This document shows positions 44,830 through 54,225 of a DNA stretch of 64,000 bases, piece by piece. The stretch's first letter is position 1; every line of letters begins with the position of its first letter. Position numbers and translations under genes: made by a program. Under the pieces are notes generated by a model. It worked only from the letters and a program-made list of their open reading frames with translations. It did not search any database and was not told where the DNA came from. Location of the stretch: contig NZ_JACWMW010000003.1 of assembly GCF_014773275.1 (NCBI RefSeq), forward strand, positions 248,001-312,000, in the 5' to 3' direction. Source of the stretch: Mucilaginibacter rigui (GTDB lineage Bacteria; Bacteroidota; Bacteroidia; Sphingobacteriales; Sphingobacteriaceae).

Positions 44830-46488
44830 TCAAGTATTGGGTCTATAAATTTTGGTGTAATATTCATCTGCCATCCGCCCCGATTCAAATGCAGGCACTA
44901 CATCCATAGCGGCCTTTTTTAATATTGTAAGCCATTGCACCGGGTTATTGTAATACATAGGCAGCACGTCATTTTCCAGCGCATCCATCAGGTTTTTATT
45001 TTCATGCAGGTCTTTTTCGACATCTGAAAGAGAATCCGGCGCGGGTTGTATCAAAAAGCAATTTTCGCGATCACGGGCAAATTCCGGTACCCAACCATCC
45101 GGCATAGATAAGTTTATACTGCCATTCATAGCAGCCGTCATGCCACTTGTTCCCGAGGCTTCATGGTAAAGCCGCGGGTTGTTGAGCCAAACATCAGATC
45201 CTTTTTTAAGCAGTGCCGATAGTGCCAGTTCGTACCCTGTTAACACAGCGCAACGGGCCAGTGGTTTTGCCCGGGTGATGATTTGGTTAAACTGGCCAAT
45301 AGCTTCCATGTCTTCCGGGTAGGGTTTGCCTGCCCAAATCAGTTGTACCGGGTAATCGGCATGGTTTAGTAAACTAATAAATCTCCCCCAGTCGTCCATG
45401 ATCAAGTCAGCTCTTTTATATCCGGCAAAGCGCCTGGCCCAAACAATGGTCAGTATGTTCTCATCAAAAAGTTTACCGCATTGGTCGGCCACTACTTTAA
45501 ACAGATCATGTTTCATTTCTTTTTTTCTGGCAATGATTGCTCCGTCATCATTGCTTGAAATAGCGGCTTCCAGGGCGGCATCTTTCCAATAAGCTTTATT
45601 TTGGGCGTTAGTAATAGAGGTGATCTCACAAATGCCGGGATTGTTGCCCCACATTTGCCGGGCAACTCCGCCGTGAAGTTTTGAAACGCCATTGGCCCTA
45701 CCCGAAAATTTGAGCGCTGCAAGGGTATAGTTGAATTGATCTCCATACAGACCGAGCATGGATTTTACCTCCGCCTCCTGCAAATGATAAAAAAAGGACA
45801 TTTGTTTGAGTAAATCATAGCTGTGCGCTTCATTCCCGGCCATTTCTGGGGTATGGGTGGTGAAAACAACCCGCTTTTTCACTTCTTCAAGGCTTTTGTA
45901 TTTTGAAAGCAGGTAAAAATTTAATGATACGGAATGGCCTTCATTCATGTGATAGATATCGGGTGCAAGGCCCAAAATATCCAACAACTTAGCGCCTCCG
46001 ACGCCAAGTACAATAGTTTGTGCAATGCGTGTTGCCTCGTTCGGGTCATACAGGCAATGAGTGATGGAGCGGGACAGTTCGTCATTTTCCGCAATTTCTG
46101 TACTCAGTAAAAATAATGGGGCTGTGCCAAAAGTATCTGGTCGTAGCAGGTAAGCTTTAACATGTACGGGGGCGTCATGAACGGCAACTGTAAAAATTAT
46201 TCCGGTGTCCTGTAAAAACGTATAATTTTTTTCGATCAGTTCAGTTTTCATCAAAGCATTTCTGTCCCTAACCTGGTCGTAATAACCATATTTCCATAAA
46301 ATACCGATGCCGAGCAAGTTTTGTTTAAGTTGATAAGCGCTCCGTAAGTGCGAACCGGATAAAAAACCTAACCCGCCGCTATAGATTTTTAATGATTGAT
46401 CTACCGCAAACTCCATAGAGAAATAAGCGACCGAAGTTTTATACTTAGCATCCGGCTCATAGCTAAAAAACTCATTTGTTGTAAGCAT
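44830..46488 (-). CDS. glgP: Alpha-glucan phosphorylase (TIGR02094-like) with altered PLP site
   Basis: 552 residues, the short phosphorylase type. AYFSMEFAVD, YSGGLGFLSGSH and HMNEGHS open the active site; ARRFAGYKRADLI and the loop EASGTSGMTAAMNG (443-456) form the phosphate and cofactor region. In glycogen phosphorylases the corresponding stretch is EASGTGNMK with Lys holding pyridoxal phosphate; here Thr451 replaces it (codon ACG). It should release glucose 1-phosphate from storage glucan, but activity is not certain. Third gene of the phosphoketolase operon. Confidence 0.88.
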   Translation of the reverse strand: MLTTNEFFSYEPDAKYKTSVAYFSMEFAVDQSLKIYSGGLGFLSGSHLRSAYQLKQNLLGIGILWKYGYYDQVRDRNALMKTELIEKNYTFLQDTGIIFTVAVHDAPVHVKAYLLRPDTFGTAPLFLLSTEIAENDELSRSITHCLYDPNEATRIAQTIVLGVGGAKLLDILGLAPDIYHMNEGHSVSLNFYLLSKYKSLEEVKKRVVFTTHTPEMAGNEAHSYDLLKQMSFFYHLQEAEVKSMLGLYGDQFNYTLAALKFSGRANGVSKLHGGVARQMWGNNPGICEITSITNAQNKAYWKDAALEAAISSNDDGAIIARKKEMKHDLFKVVADQCGKLFDENILTIVWARRFAGYKRADLIMDDWGRFISLLNHADYPVQLIWAGKPYPEDMEAIGQFNQIITRAKPLARCAVLTGYELALSALLKKGSDVWLNNPRLYHEASGTSGMTAAMNGSINLSMPDGWVPEFARDRENCFLIQPAPDSLSDVEKDLHENKNLMDALENDVLPMYYNNPVQWLTILKKAAMDVVPAFESGRMADEYYTKIYRPNT

Positions 46489-46491
46489 GCT

Positions 46492-46929
46492 TTAATTTTT
46501 AATCCGATAAGGTATCCATTTAAAACTACCGTCATTGCTCATTCGCTGTTCAACTAACTGGATATTGGCATCTATCAGGTTAATATTAAGGTCTTCATAA
46601 TGGTCTATACGGTACTGTAATAATGCCGCGGTGCCTCCCGGCCCCATATCTATCAGGCCTTTTATATATGTAAGTGCGCCTGCTTTAGCTTTTTCCATTG
46701 CTTTTATCAAATTGGTAGTACTGTAATAATCTTCGCTACCAGGCCTCAATGTATAAACAGCAGATGCTGTAATGCCTGGGCGGTGTTTTAATGGCTTAAA
46801 ATCATTTGCGCTTACCGTAATAATGTTAGTGTCAGCTTTTTTGACATAATAGCTACGGTGGTAGTTGTATCTTTCCGGAATGTTGGTGTCCAGTTCCATG
46901 GTCACTATTTCCAGATCTATTGTTTCCAT
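46492..46929 (-). CDS. Hypothetical protein between phosphoketolase and glucan phosphorylase
   Basis: 145 residues, no signal peptide, mixed alpha/beta. A middle helix [20 protein letters not shown] and a basic C-terminus are the main features. I do not recognise the family. Its start overlaps the phosphoketolase stop by 13 bp and its stop is 3 bp before the glgP start, so it is translated with both. A regulatory or assembly role in the sugar-storage pathway is possible only by position. Confidence 0.7.
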   Translation of the reverse strand: METIDLEIVTMELDTNIPERYNYHRSYYVKKADTNIITVSANDFKPLKHRPGITASAVYTLRPGSEDYYSTTNLIKAMEKAKAGALTYIKGLIDMGPGGTAALLQYRIDHYEDLNINLIDANIQLVEQRMSNDGSFKWIPYRIKN

Positions 46930-49301
46930 TTCCAGTTGAGTATTTCTGGCATATCCTTGCCGTTAATGTTGATATAATGTTTATGCTCTATCAGTTTATC
47001 CTGTAATAGCTGTTTTAGGTAAACGCCCTTGCTTCCGGTTTGCGGTAACCTATCTATTACATCCATCACCAGATGGAAGCGGTCCATTTCGTTTAGCACG
47101 GTCATGTCGAAAGATGTGGTGATGGTACCTTCTTCCTTATAACCGCGCACATGCATGCCTGTATTATTTGCCCTGTTATAAGTTAAGCGGTGTACCAGCC
47201 ATGGGTAGCCATGGAAAGCAAATATCACTGGCTTATCGGTAGTAAACAGTTCATTATAGTCCTTATCGTTTAGCCCGTGTGTATGTTCGGTGCTCTTTTG
47301 CAACTTAAACAGATCTACCACATTGATGACACGCACCCTTATATCGGGTAAGTGTTCACGGATAATGGAAACCGCCGCTAAGGTTTCTAACGTAGGTACG
47401 TCGCCGCAGCAGGCCATCACTACATCCGTTTCCGCATCCTGATCATTACTGGCAAATTTCCAGATGCCGATGCCGCGGGTGCAATGCGCCACAGCTTCAT
47501 CCATATTGAGCCATTGCGGTGCCGGGTGTTTGCCGGCAACAATTACATTCACATAATGATAGCTGCGCAGGCAATGATCCATTACAGACAAAAGGCAATT
47601 GGCATCGGGTGGTAAATAAACGCGTACAATAGTTGCCTTTTTATTTACCACATGATCTATAAAGCCAGGGTCCTGGTGCGTAAAGCCGTTGTGATCCTGT
47701 CGCCATACGGTAGAAGTAAGCAATATATTCAGTGATGCAATTCGCCTGCGCCAGGATATTTCTGAAGTGGTTTTTAACCATTTAGCATGTTGGTTAAACA
47801 TAGAATCTACAATATGAATAAAGGCTTCATAGCAGTTAAATAAGCCATGTCTGCCGGTTAGCAGGTAGCCTTCCAGCCATCCTTCGCACTGGTGTTCGCT
47901 TAACATCTCTGTTATGCTGCCTTCAGCAGCAAGAAACTCATCATGCTCTGCTATTGGAGCATCCCATTGGCGATTTGTAGTTTCAAATACCGCATCTAAC
48001 CTGTTGGATACTGTTTCATCCGGGCCGAAGATGCGGAAATTGCGTTTATCCTGATTTTCTTTTATCACATCCCGCAAAAAGCGGCCGCTAACATGGGTAT
48101 CGCCTTCGCCATCCGCACCCGGGCTCTCAACTGTTACCGCATAGTTCCTGAAATCGGGCAGGCGCAGGTTACGCAGTAAATTGCCTCCATTGGTATGCGG
48201 GTTGGCACCCATGCGCTTATCGCCTTCGGGTGCCAGTGCTTGCAGTTCGGCAATCAGTTTTCCTTTTTCATCAAACAGTTCTTCCGGCCTGTAACTTTTC
48301 ATCCAGCTTTCCAGCATTTGTAAATGTTCGGCCGGTGCTGATGCAGAAACGGACAGCGGGATCTGATGAGACCTGAAATTATCCTCTATCTTGTAGCCAT
48401 CAACCTCTTTAGGGCCGGTCCAACCTTTTGGCGACCGTAGGATGATCATTGGCCAGCGTGGGCGGCATCCGTTTGGATGCCTTGCATCATACTTTACCTG
48501 CTTTATACGGTCTACCGCATAATCCAGGGCCTTGGCCATATCCCGGTGCATTTGCTCCGGTTCATCACCCTCAACAAAGATGGGGTTCCAGCCATAACCA
48601 CGAAACAGCTGTTCCAGTTCTTCATGGCTGATACGGGCAAGGACGGTGGGGTTAGAGATCTTATAACCATTGAGGTGTAAAATTGGTAGTACGGTTCCAT
48701 CTGTTAGCGGGTTCAAAAACTTATTGGAATGCCAGGCGGTAGCTAAAGGGCCGGTTTCGGCCTCGCCGTCGCCTACTACGCAAGCCACAATAAGATCGGG
48801 GTTATCCATTACTGCACCAAAAGAATGACTTAACGAATAGCCCAGTTCGCCGCCCTCGTGGATAGATCCCGGCGTTTGTGGCGAAGCATGGCTGGATATA
48901 CCACCGGGGTAAGAAAACTGTGTAAATAGTTTACGCAGCCCGTCTTCATCCTGAGTAATGTTGGGGTAAACCTCAGTATGAGTGCCTTCCAGGTAAGTGC
49001 CCGCTACAACAGCCGGGCCACCATGCCCCGGCCCCGAAACATATATCATGCTGAGATCATATTGTTTAATAATGCGGTTTAAATGTGTATAAATAAAATT
49101 TTGCCCGGGCGTTGTGCCCCAGTGGCCCAGTAGCATATTTTTAACATGCTCCAGTTTTAACGGCTCCTTCAACAATGGGTTATGCCTTAAGTAAAGCTGG
49201 CCCACAGACAGGTAATTGGCGGCACGCCAGTAAGCATTTATTTTTTGCAGAAGATCGGGTGACAATGTTTCGGCTGTGCTGTTAATCAATTCTTTTTCCA
49301 T
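46917..49301 (-). CDS. xfp: Phosphoketolase (xylulose 5-phosphate/fructose 6-phosphate)
   Basis: 794 residues. The thiamine diphosphate enzyme splits xylulose 5-phosphate or fructose 6-phosphate with phosphate into acetyl phosphate and a shorter sugar phosphate. Family motifs are [38 protein letters not shown] and the ThDP motif [17 protein letters not shown], then [13 protein letters not shown]. Length matches the family. It is followed by two genes that feed sugar into it, and preceded by a fragment of acetate kinase, the enzyme that normally uses its acetyl phosphate. Confidence 0.96.
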   Translation of the reverse strand: MEKELINSTAETLSPDLLQKINAYWRAANYLSVGQLYLRHNPLLKEPLKLEHVKNMLLGHWGTTPGQNFIYTHLNRIIKQYDLSMIYVSGPGHGGPAVVAGTYLEGTHTEVYPNITQDEDGLRKLFTQFSYPGGISSHASPQTPGSIHEGGELGYSLSHSFGAVMDNPDLIVACVVGDGEAETGPLATAWHSNKFLNPLTDGTVLPILHLNGYKISNPTVLARISHEELEQLFRGYGWNPIFVEGDEPEQMHRDMAKALDYAVDRIKQVKYDARHPNGCRPRWPMIILRSPKGWTGPKEVDGYKIEDNFRSHQIPLSVSASAPAEHLQMLESWMKSYRPEELFDEKGKLIAELQALAPEGDKRMGANPHTNGGNLLRNLRLPDFRNYAVTVESPGADGEGDTHVSGRFLRDVIKENQDKRNFRIFGPDETVSNRLDAVFETTNRQWDAPIAEHDEFLAAEGSITEMLSEHQCEGWLEGYLLTGRHGLFNCYEAFIHIVDSMFNQHAKWLKTTSEISWRRRIASLNILLTSTVWRQDHNGFTHQDPGFIDHVVNKKATIVRVYLPPDANCLLSVMDHCLRSYHYVNVIVAGKHPAPQWLNMDEAVAHCTRGIGIWKFASNDQDAETDVVMACCGDVPTLETLAAVSIIREHLPDIRVRVINVVDLFKLQKSTEHTHGLNDKDYNELFTTDKPVIFAFHGYPWLVHRLTYNRANNTGMHVRGYKEEGTITTSFDMTVLNEMDRFHLVMDVIDRLPQTGSKGVYLKQLLQDKLIEHKHYININGKDMPEILNWKWKQ

Positions 49302-49311
49302 TACTAATTTT

Positions 49312-49546
49312 TTATTTAAACTCGGTGGCTGAAGATTTAAAATCCCGGAAATGCCCGGTTTTGCTGTGAAGTAACCGGCCGTTGTGATCTTCGATCTTCA
49401 ACGCTGCATTTTTTCTGTCCGATCCGGTCAACTTGTCCGCTTAATTTCAGTGTGCGCATGGCTGCTTTATATAACCTGAATTTGAGGCCGGAAGAGCCGC
49501 AATTAATACATAAGGTATAATTTTCTATAAGGTTGCCCATGCTCAC
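49312..49546 (-). pseudogene. ackA: Acetate kinase remnant (ackA), N-terminal 65 codons
   Basis: From 49546 or 49540 the frame reads LIENYTLCINCGSSGLKFRL, the conserved N-terminus of acetate kinase (INCGSSSLK). It continues as LKLSGQVDRIG and then shifts frame at the run of six A (49418-49423 region). The other frame continues [20 protein letters not shown] and stops at 49312. A full protein has about 400 residues, so most of the gene is lost. It heads the phosphoketolase operon and carries its promoter. Confidence 0.82.
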
Positions 49547-49581
49547 TGCAATGATTTATTAAAAGTGATTCTGTACGGCGG

Positions 49582-49646
49582 TAAAGGTAGAACAGACGCA
49601 GGTTGCTGAAAATGATGAGCCCCGGTTAAAAAAATGATGACGGTCA
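49582..49646 (-). promoter_or_regulatory. Stress-box promoter of the ackA-relic/xfp operon
   Basis: Dyad TGAT-GACG-GTCA (49635-49646) with a half-copy TGAT-GAGC-CCCG (49613-49624) 22 bp nearer the gene. The near copy is at 23 bp from TACCTTTA (49589-49582 on the minus strand), so the strong dyad takes the distal place here. Confidence 0.55.
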
Positions 49647-49754
49647 TAAAACCGGATACTATCTTAATCCTATTAATGCCTATTATAGAAGTCTTTAACC
49701 CGTAAATGCTATGCGGTGCAAAGGAGATAATTCATACATCTATTAAACAAAATA

Positions 49755-49819
49755 TGAGGAAAATCACCATTTAGGCTGCCGCAAGTCATTCCTGTTAGCA
49801 GATGCATGTTATAATATTG
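49755..49819 (+). promoter_or_regulatory. Stress-box promoter of the 49824 gene, two imperfect dyads
   Basis: TGAG-GAAA-ATCA (49755-49766) and TGCC-GCAA-GTCA (49777-49788), each one mismatch in eight, exactly 22 bp apart. TAATATTG (49812-49819) follows after 23 bp. The ATG is 5 nt after it, so the mRNA would be nearly leaderless. Confidence 0.5.
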
Positions 49820-49823
49820 TGTT

Positions 49824-50207
49824 ATGAAAAATTACGTCAATATTAAACATATCAAAAACCTGAACAATGATGGTTTGAGGGGCATTGCATTTTATAAACA
49901 AGAGCTTGGTATATTGCAGGAAAGACTGCAAGAGATAGCCGGCGATAATACTGCCCGCGAGGTACAGGAAAAGATAGACCATTTTCAGAATCAATTGCTG
50001 ATTCACGAGAACTATCTTAATGAACTAAAACATGACATCCATGCCAATGACGAGGCCATAGAGGCTGAATTGTTGACAACAGGCGACCTTATTTCCGAAA
50101 ATGTTGCCGCCGAACATACCCGTATACGTGAGCGTTACCTGAACGAAGAGAAAATATTTAATGAACTGCGACATGAATTCAACCGTTTTGCAGCTGATTG
50201 GATGTAA
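49824..50207 (+). CDS. Small coiled-coil hypothetical protein
   Basis: 127 residues, almost entirely helical and charged, with heptad-like repeats (LGILQERLQEIAGDNTAREV and HENYLNELKHDIHAND). No signal peptide or membrane helix. It resembles scaffold or hibernation-type stress proteins only in composition, and I cannot name the family. Followed by a terminator-like hairpin, preceded by a stress-box promoter. Confidence 0.7.
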   Translation: MKNYVNIKHIKNLNNDGLRGIAFYKQELGILQERLQEIAGDNTAREVQEKIDHFQNQLLIHENYLNELKHDIHANDEAIEAELLTTGDLISENVAAEHTRIRERYLNEEKIFNELRHEFNRFAADWM

Positions 50208-50215
50208 AATAGTGG

Positions 50216-50252
50216 TCTGATAATCAATTTATATAAAATATATATTATCAGA
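50216..50252 (+). terminator. Probable terminator after the coiled-coil gene
   Basis: TCTGATAA (50216-50223) pairs with TTATCAGA (50245-50252), with additional AT pairs inside, 9 bp after the stop and followed by TTATTATT. The stem is AT-rich and so only moderately strong. Confidence 0.5.
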
Positions 50253-50340
50253 TTATTATTAAAAACGGCCTTTGCAGGGCTACAATAAACTCGCTTTAAA
50301 AGTAAAGCAGTGTGATTAATGCATTAAAGAGCCTGGCAAT

Positions 50341-50800
50341 ATAGCCATCGGTTATTTTTGTCAGGCTCTCGGCGGCTATTTATATGATGAATGGAAAGAA
50401 AGGGGACGTTGTATTTTTAGCGACATCAGTTGTATTTGTTGAAGGGATTTGGCTTTACCGGTAAGGGCGTAGCAGGAATGCCATGGAAAAATTGAAAGAT
50501 TTTTTGCAGCCCCTATGCCGAGTGATCCGTGATGGCAATATCAAACCCTAAAAACGTGAAACTTTTGTTGGCGACAGCCTCATTGTAGAAGAAGGAACTT
50601 TTATTATGGCCGATGGGTCATTGTACTTTCGAATGATTTTTCTGTTAATGCAAGTAAACTTGCGGGCGAATGCTTATCCATTTTAAATATCCGTCAGCAT
50701 CCAATTACCTGATCTTTCACGGCACTACTGTAATTAGCGGCCTGGCTGGTACTTATTGCCGGTATTGGTTTGAAGCCATTAAGTGGATCAGGCGCCAAAG
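50341..50800 (+). pseudogene. P-type cation-transport ATPase remnant
   Basis: In one frame with two stops: VVFVEGIWLYR, stop, GRSRNAMEKLKDFLQPLCRV, then IRDGNIKP, stop, then TFVGDSLIVEEGTFIMADGS. These match the second membrane hairpin and actuator domain of Ca2+/Na+ type P-ATPases (RSRNAxxALK, VIRDG, VGDIIxVEEGxxxPADG). In a second frame NDFSVNASKLAGECLS corresponds to the NDxSVxESxLTGES loop. In a third frame HGTTVISGLAG matches RGTTVVSG. At least two stops and two frameshifts plus loss of the rest show it is dead. Confidence 0.8.
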
Positions 50801-51148
50801 AAACTAATGAGGACATACAGCTCGGCGATTATATCACTACTTCACTCAGGGCACTAAAATAATTACCCAACTACTTTAATTTTCATACACACAGATATTT
50901 AGGCTGGTAAATTTTACCATTACCAAACAGCGCCTTGCATCACCGCATTTTTAGCCCTTTAAAACATAGAACATTGAGGGTGAAAATAAGTAGCCGGTTA
51001 TCAAAGCGATTCCCTAAAAGCAATGTGTAATATTCGTAAAAGTTGTAATTTATTTGGAATGCAATTCATTATTACTTAGCTTTAATTTATAAATCTACAC
51101 TTCCTTCTTTTTTAGCTGATCATGAATTTAAATTACGTTATGATGAAC
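50801..51148 (+). other. Decayed intergenic sequence between two relics
   Basis: No open frame of note. It probably holds further eroded gene sequence, since the flanks are relics of a P-type ATPase and a histidine kinase, but I recognise nothing specific. Confidence 0.4.
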
Positions 51149-51339
51149 GAGCTAAATATAATATCACCCCTAATAGATTTTTACAGGGCTAAAAATGCGA
51201 TAAACATACAGGGCGCCGGGTCGGGATTGCCATTGTTAAACAATATATATAGTTATTAGGAGGCAAAATAACCTACTCATGTAAAGCGAACGAGGTAACG
51301 ATTTTTACTATTTATATTCCATTAAATCAGGATATATGA
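51149..51339 (+). pseudogene. Sensor histidine kinase remnant (C-terminal ATPase part)
   Basis: The frame reads ISPLIDFYRAKNAINIQGAG, as in the F-box to G2-box part of HATPase domains (FxRAKNxxNIQGTGLGL). After a frameshift it continues GIAIVKQYI, a TAG stop, then LLGGKITYSCKANEVTIFTI and YIPLNQDI with a TGA that overlaps the next ATG by 4 bp. The ATGA overlap shows it was the coupled kinase of the response regulator at 51336. Only about 60 codons remain. Confidence 0.8.
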
Positions 51340-51710
51340 AAACGATCTTACTTATAGAAGATAACAATGACATAAGGGAAAATACTTGTGAGCTGCTTGA
51401 GTTGGAGGGCTATAAAGTCATCCTGGCATTAAACGGTAAAAGTGGGCTGGCATTAGCCAGGGAGCATTTACCTGATGTGGTGTTGTGTGATATTCTGATG
51501 CCAGAAGCAAACGGTTACGAGGTACTTAACGAATTGCAGGCGAATGTTTCTACCCGATTTATACCCTTCATTTTTTTGACAGCCAGTGTAGAAAAAAAGG
51601 AAGTAAATGCAGGGCTGGCAATGGGTGCCAGCGGCTATATTCGTAAGCCTTTTGACCCTAAAGAGCTTTTTGACGCGATAACCAAATGTTTTAATGATGC
51701 CACTTTGTAA
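51336..51710 (+). CDS. Single-domain (CheY-like) response regulator
   Basis: 124 residues, receiver domain only. Acidic pocket IEDNND, phospho-acceptor Asp52 (VVLCDILMPE), Thr in FLTAS and Lys in IRKPF are all present, so it can still be phosphorylated. There is no output domain. Its cognate kinase just upstream has decayed, so it must be served by another kinase (the orphan kinase at 58603 is a candidate) or is on its way to loss. Confidence 0.9.
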   Translation: MKTILLIEDNNDIRENTCELLELEGYKVILALNGKSGLALAREHLPDVVLCDILMPEANGYEVLNELQANVSTRFIPFIFLTASVEKKEVNAGLAMGASGYIRKPFDPKELFDAITKCFNDATL

Positions 51711-51804
51711 CTTTTAGCGTTTGGGCCGATCTGCAAACTTCTTAAACTCCCAATCAACATCACTATAAGTCTTTACTGTAATCTGCGGTTAGTAATTACT
51801 GATG

Positions 51805-51869
51805 TGTGCGTTATCAAAATATGAGGTGATCGCCGTCATTGTTCCCATCTATAGTTCCATGCAACTTTG
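51805..51869 (+). promoter_or_regulatory. Stress-box promoter of the LDT-usp-usp-CMD operon
   Basis: Proximal dyad TGAT-CGCC-GTCA (51827-51838) and distal TGTG-CGTT-ATCA (51805-51816), 22 bp apart. CAACTTTG (51862-51869) follows after exactly 23 bp. The ATG is at 51900. Confidence 0.7.
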
Positions 51870-51899
51870 TACCTATAATGCGGTATCAATTGAAGTAAA

Positions 51900-53345
51900 A
51901 TGGAGATTAAAAAATTATTGCGTTTACCGTTAAAAGTGGCTTTTTCCCTGGCGGCTTTACTGTTGGTTCTGTTATTTACCCAACCCCTGTATGCCGTGCC
52001 GCGTGCACAGCAAACTGAGGAGAAAGATCTGGCATCCGAGATCCGGGTACTGTTGGAAGGGCGTAAACTATGGCTCAATTACCCCATATCAACCAAGCGT
52101 TTTTATGAGCAGAAGAGTTATACCCCGCAATGGCTTACCGTTTCGCGCCAGGATAAGGCCTGGGCATCCATGCTATTATTAGATTGCGTTTTGCAGTTTG
52201 GACTGTCTTATAACGATTATCGTTATAACGAACATTTGCCAAGCACACTTCATGATATTTTTGAGAAGCCAAACCACGTATCTCTGACCCAGCAGGCGCG
52301 TTTTGAGATCATGCTGACGGATGATATGATCACTTTTGTTAACCAGCTGCATTTCGGAGTTCTCAATCCATCGTTTACACCCGGTTTTATTGATAGTACA
52401 GATAATGAATTTCGTGCAGAAACTGTCATGGCAAATGCGATGGATCAGGAAAAATTGATGAAAGTATTAGCGGGCGTGCAGCCTAAATCTAAAGAATACC
52501 AACGCTTACAGGAGTATCTTAGTTCGTCTATCAGGTATTCAGATAATTGTTATGAAATTCCAGAAGGCGAATTGCAGAATGTTGCCATGAACATGGAACG
52601 GCTGCGCTGGGCAGCAATTGAAGAGGATAATTACATACTTGTGAATATCCCGGCCTTTAACCTGAAGTATTATTATGCTGATACAGTTAATGAATTTAAA
52701 GTGATTGTAGGGAGGCCTTCAACACCTACACCGCAGCTGCAAAGCCAGATAGAATATATTATAACAGGCCCCGATCGTAATGTTGCGGGCAGTGTATTTA
52801 TTAAACAAGTGCTGCCCAATGCCCTTAAAGATCATCATTACCTCGAGAATAATCAGATCACTATATATGATAAGAAGGGTGCATTTGTAAAGGCAGACCG
52901 TCGCGTACTTACGTCTATCATCAAAGATCCGTCCGGGTATTACGCCAGGCAGGCTGCCGGTTGTGATAATACTTCAGGGGCTATCTTATTTAGCTTTCCA
53001 AATATATATGAAGTATCGATGCATGATGCACCAGATAAAACTGCATTTGAACAGGCCGATCGGGCTTTAAGTAAAGGCGGGATTAGCATAGCAAATGCTG
53101 ATAGCCTGGCAGCATTACTATTAAAGAATAGCGGTACAGCTAGCCGGTTAAAAGAAATGCAGGAGGCAATTATATCATATAAAAAGAAAACGTTTACACT
53201 TAATAAAGTAATGCCTGTTAAAGTAGTTTACCTAACCAGCGATGTTTTAAATGGAAAGCTTGTTAGTTACACAGATATATATGATCTGGACCGAAGCCTG
53301 CAGTCGATCATGTTTCCCTCAGTCAGGCCACTAAGCATGCGATAA
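51900..53345 (+). CDS. L,D-transpeptidase (YcbB-like) with destroyed catalytic motif
   Basis: 481 residues with a signal peptide or anchor (VAFSLAALLLVLLFTQPLYA). It follows the YcbB layout: an N-terminal scaffold (LNYPISTKRFYEQKSYTPQW), then the YkuD domain from YILVNIPAFNLKYYYADTVN through FKVIVGRPSTPTP and MHDAPDKTAFEQADRALS. Active enzymes have SHGCIR in this place. Here residues 391-396 are SKGGIS, so catalytic His, Cys and Arg are Lys, Gly and Ser. The domain otherwise looks intact, so it is likely a binding or regulatory pseudoenzyme at the peptidoglycan. First gene of a stress operon; the usp starts 10 bp later. Confidence 0.88.
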   Translation: MEIKKLLRLPLKVAFSLAALLLVLLFTQPLYAVPRAQQTEEKDLASEIRVLLEGRKLWLNYPISTKRFYEQKSYTPQWLTVSRQDKAWASMLLLDCVLQFGLSYNDYRYNEHLPSTLHDIFEKPNHVSLTQQARFEIMLTDDMITFVNQLHFGVLNPSFTPGFIDSTDNEFRAETVMANAMDQEKLMKVLAGVQPKSKEYQRLQEYLSSSIRYSDNCYEIPEGELQNVAMNMERLRWAAIEEDNYILVNIPAFNLKYYYADTVNEFKVIVGRPSTPTPQLQSQIEYIITGPDRNVAGSVFIKQVLPNALKDHHYLENNQITIYDKKGAFVKADRRVLTSIIKDPSGYYARQAAGCDNTSGAILFSFPNIYEVSMHDAPDKTAFEQADRALSKGGISIANADSLAALLLKNSGTASRLKEMQEAIISYKKKTFTLNKVMPVKVVYLTSDVLNGKLVSYTDIYDLDRSLQSIMFPSVRPLSMR

Positions 53346-53355
53346 CTAAACAATT

Positions 53356-54177
53356 ATGGAAAAAATACTGGTTACAACTGACCTTTCTGCAAGTTCAAAA
53401 CCCGGCATCAGGTTCGCCATGCAACTGGCTAAACAAAGAAATGCGGAGTTGATTATCCTGCATGTTTTTTATGTGCTAAAAGCCACATCCTGGAGTGATA
53501 AAACGTACCAAACTTATTTTCAAAGGGCAGAAAAGAAAATTCAACAAGACCTGTCCTCGTTTATGAAGACAATTGTGCGCGCACCAAACATACCCAAAGT
53601 TGCCTTTAGGGTACAGTTAATACATGGTTTAGATACCGTAGAAAGTATTTTGGCTTATGCAGAAAAGGTGGCCATAACTTATATCTGTATCAGCACGCGC
53701 GGTGCCGGTATGATCAAAAAACTTTTCGGAACTAATACTAGCGACCTGATCAGGCGTTCCGAACTGCCAGTGATAGCTGTACCTAAAACCTGGCGGTTAA
53801 AACCTATAAAAAAAGTACTCTATGCAGCCGATTTTAAAGGATACAACCGCGAGCTTAGGAAAGTGATTGCTTTTGCCGGCCCGATAAACGCCCGGGTAGA
53901 TATGCTCCACCTCATCCGGAATGACGAACCCCTCCATGAAATTACACTGGGAAAAGAGTTTAATCATAAAGTACATGTCGAATACAAAAAGATCAATATT
54001 GAAAATACGGTGGTAGAGGGCATTGACGAAGTGGTAAAAGATCAAAAGCCATCAGTAGTGGTGTTCTTTACCCATCAAAACCGATCGTTAATGGATAGGA
54101 TATTATTCCCGGGTAATGCTGAAGAATTTTGTTTTTATGGTAAAGTTCCGTTACTGACATTTCAAAAAGCAGATTAA
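53356..54177 (+). CDS. Universal stress protein, two UspA domains
   Basis: 273 residues, begins MEKILVTTDLSASSKPGIRF. The first domain ends in ISTRGAGMIKKLFGTNTSDL then LPVIAVPKTW, with the Gly spacing of ATP-binding members. The second starts IKKVLYAADFKGYNRELRKV and lacks it. It lies 10 bp after the transpeptidase-like gene. Confidence 0.92.
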   Translation: MEKILVTTDLSASSKPGIRFAMQLAKQRNAELIILHVFYVLKATSWSDKTYQTYFQRAEKKIQQDLSSFMKTIVRAPNIPKVAFRVQLIHGLDTVESILAYAEKVAITYICISTRGAGMIKKLFGTNTSDLIRRSELPVIAVPKTWRLKPIKKVLYAADFKGYNRELRKVIAFAGPINARVDMLHLIRNDEPLHEITLGKEFNHKVHVEYKKINIENTVVEGIDEVVKDQKPSVVVFFTHQNRSLMDRILFPGNAEEFCFYGKVPLLTFQKAD

Positions 54178-54225
54178 AAACTCACAATTAGTTTCTATTA
54201 AAAACTTTACATTAAGTTAAAAGCG

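Noticed and set aside
49337..49546. 69-codon frame as a small intact gene
   Set aside because: Its first half is the acetate kinase N-terminus and the second half is frameshifted, so it is a pseudogene and not a small protein.
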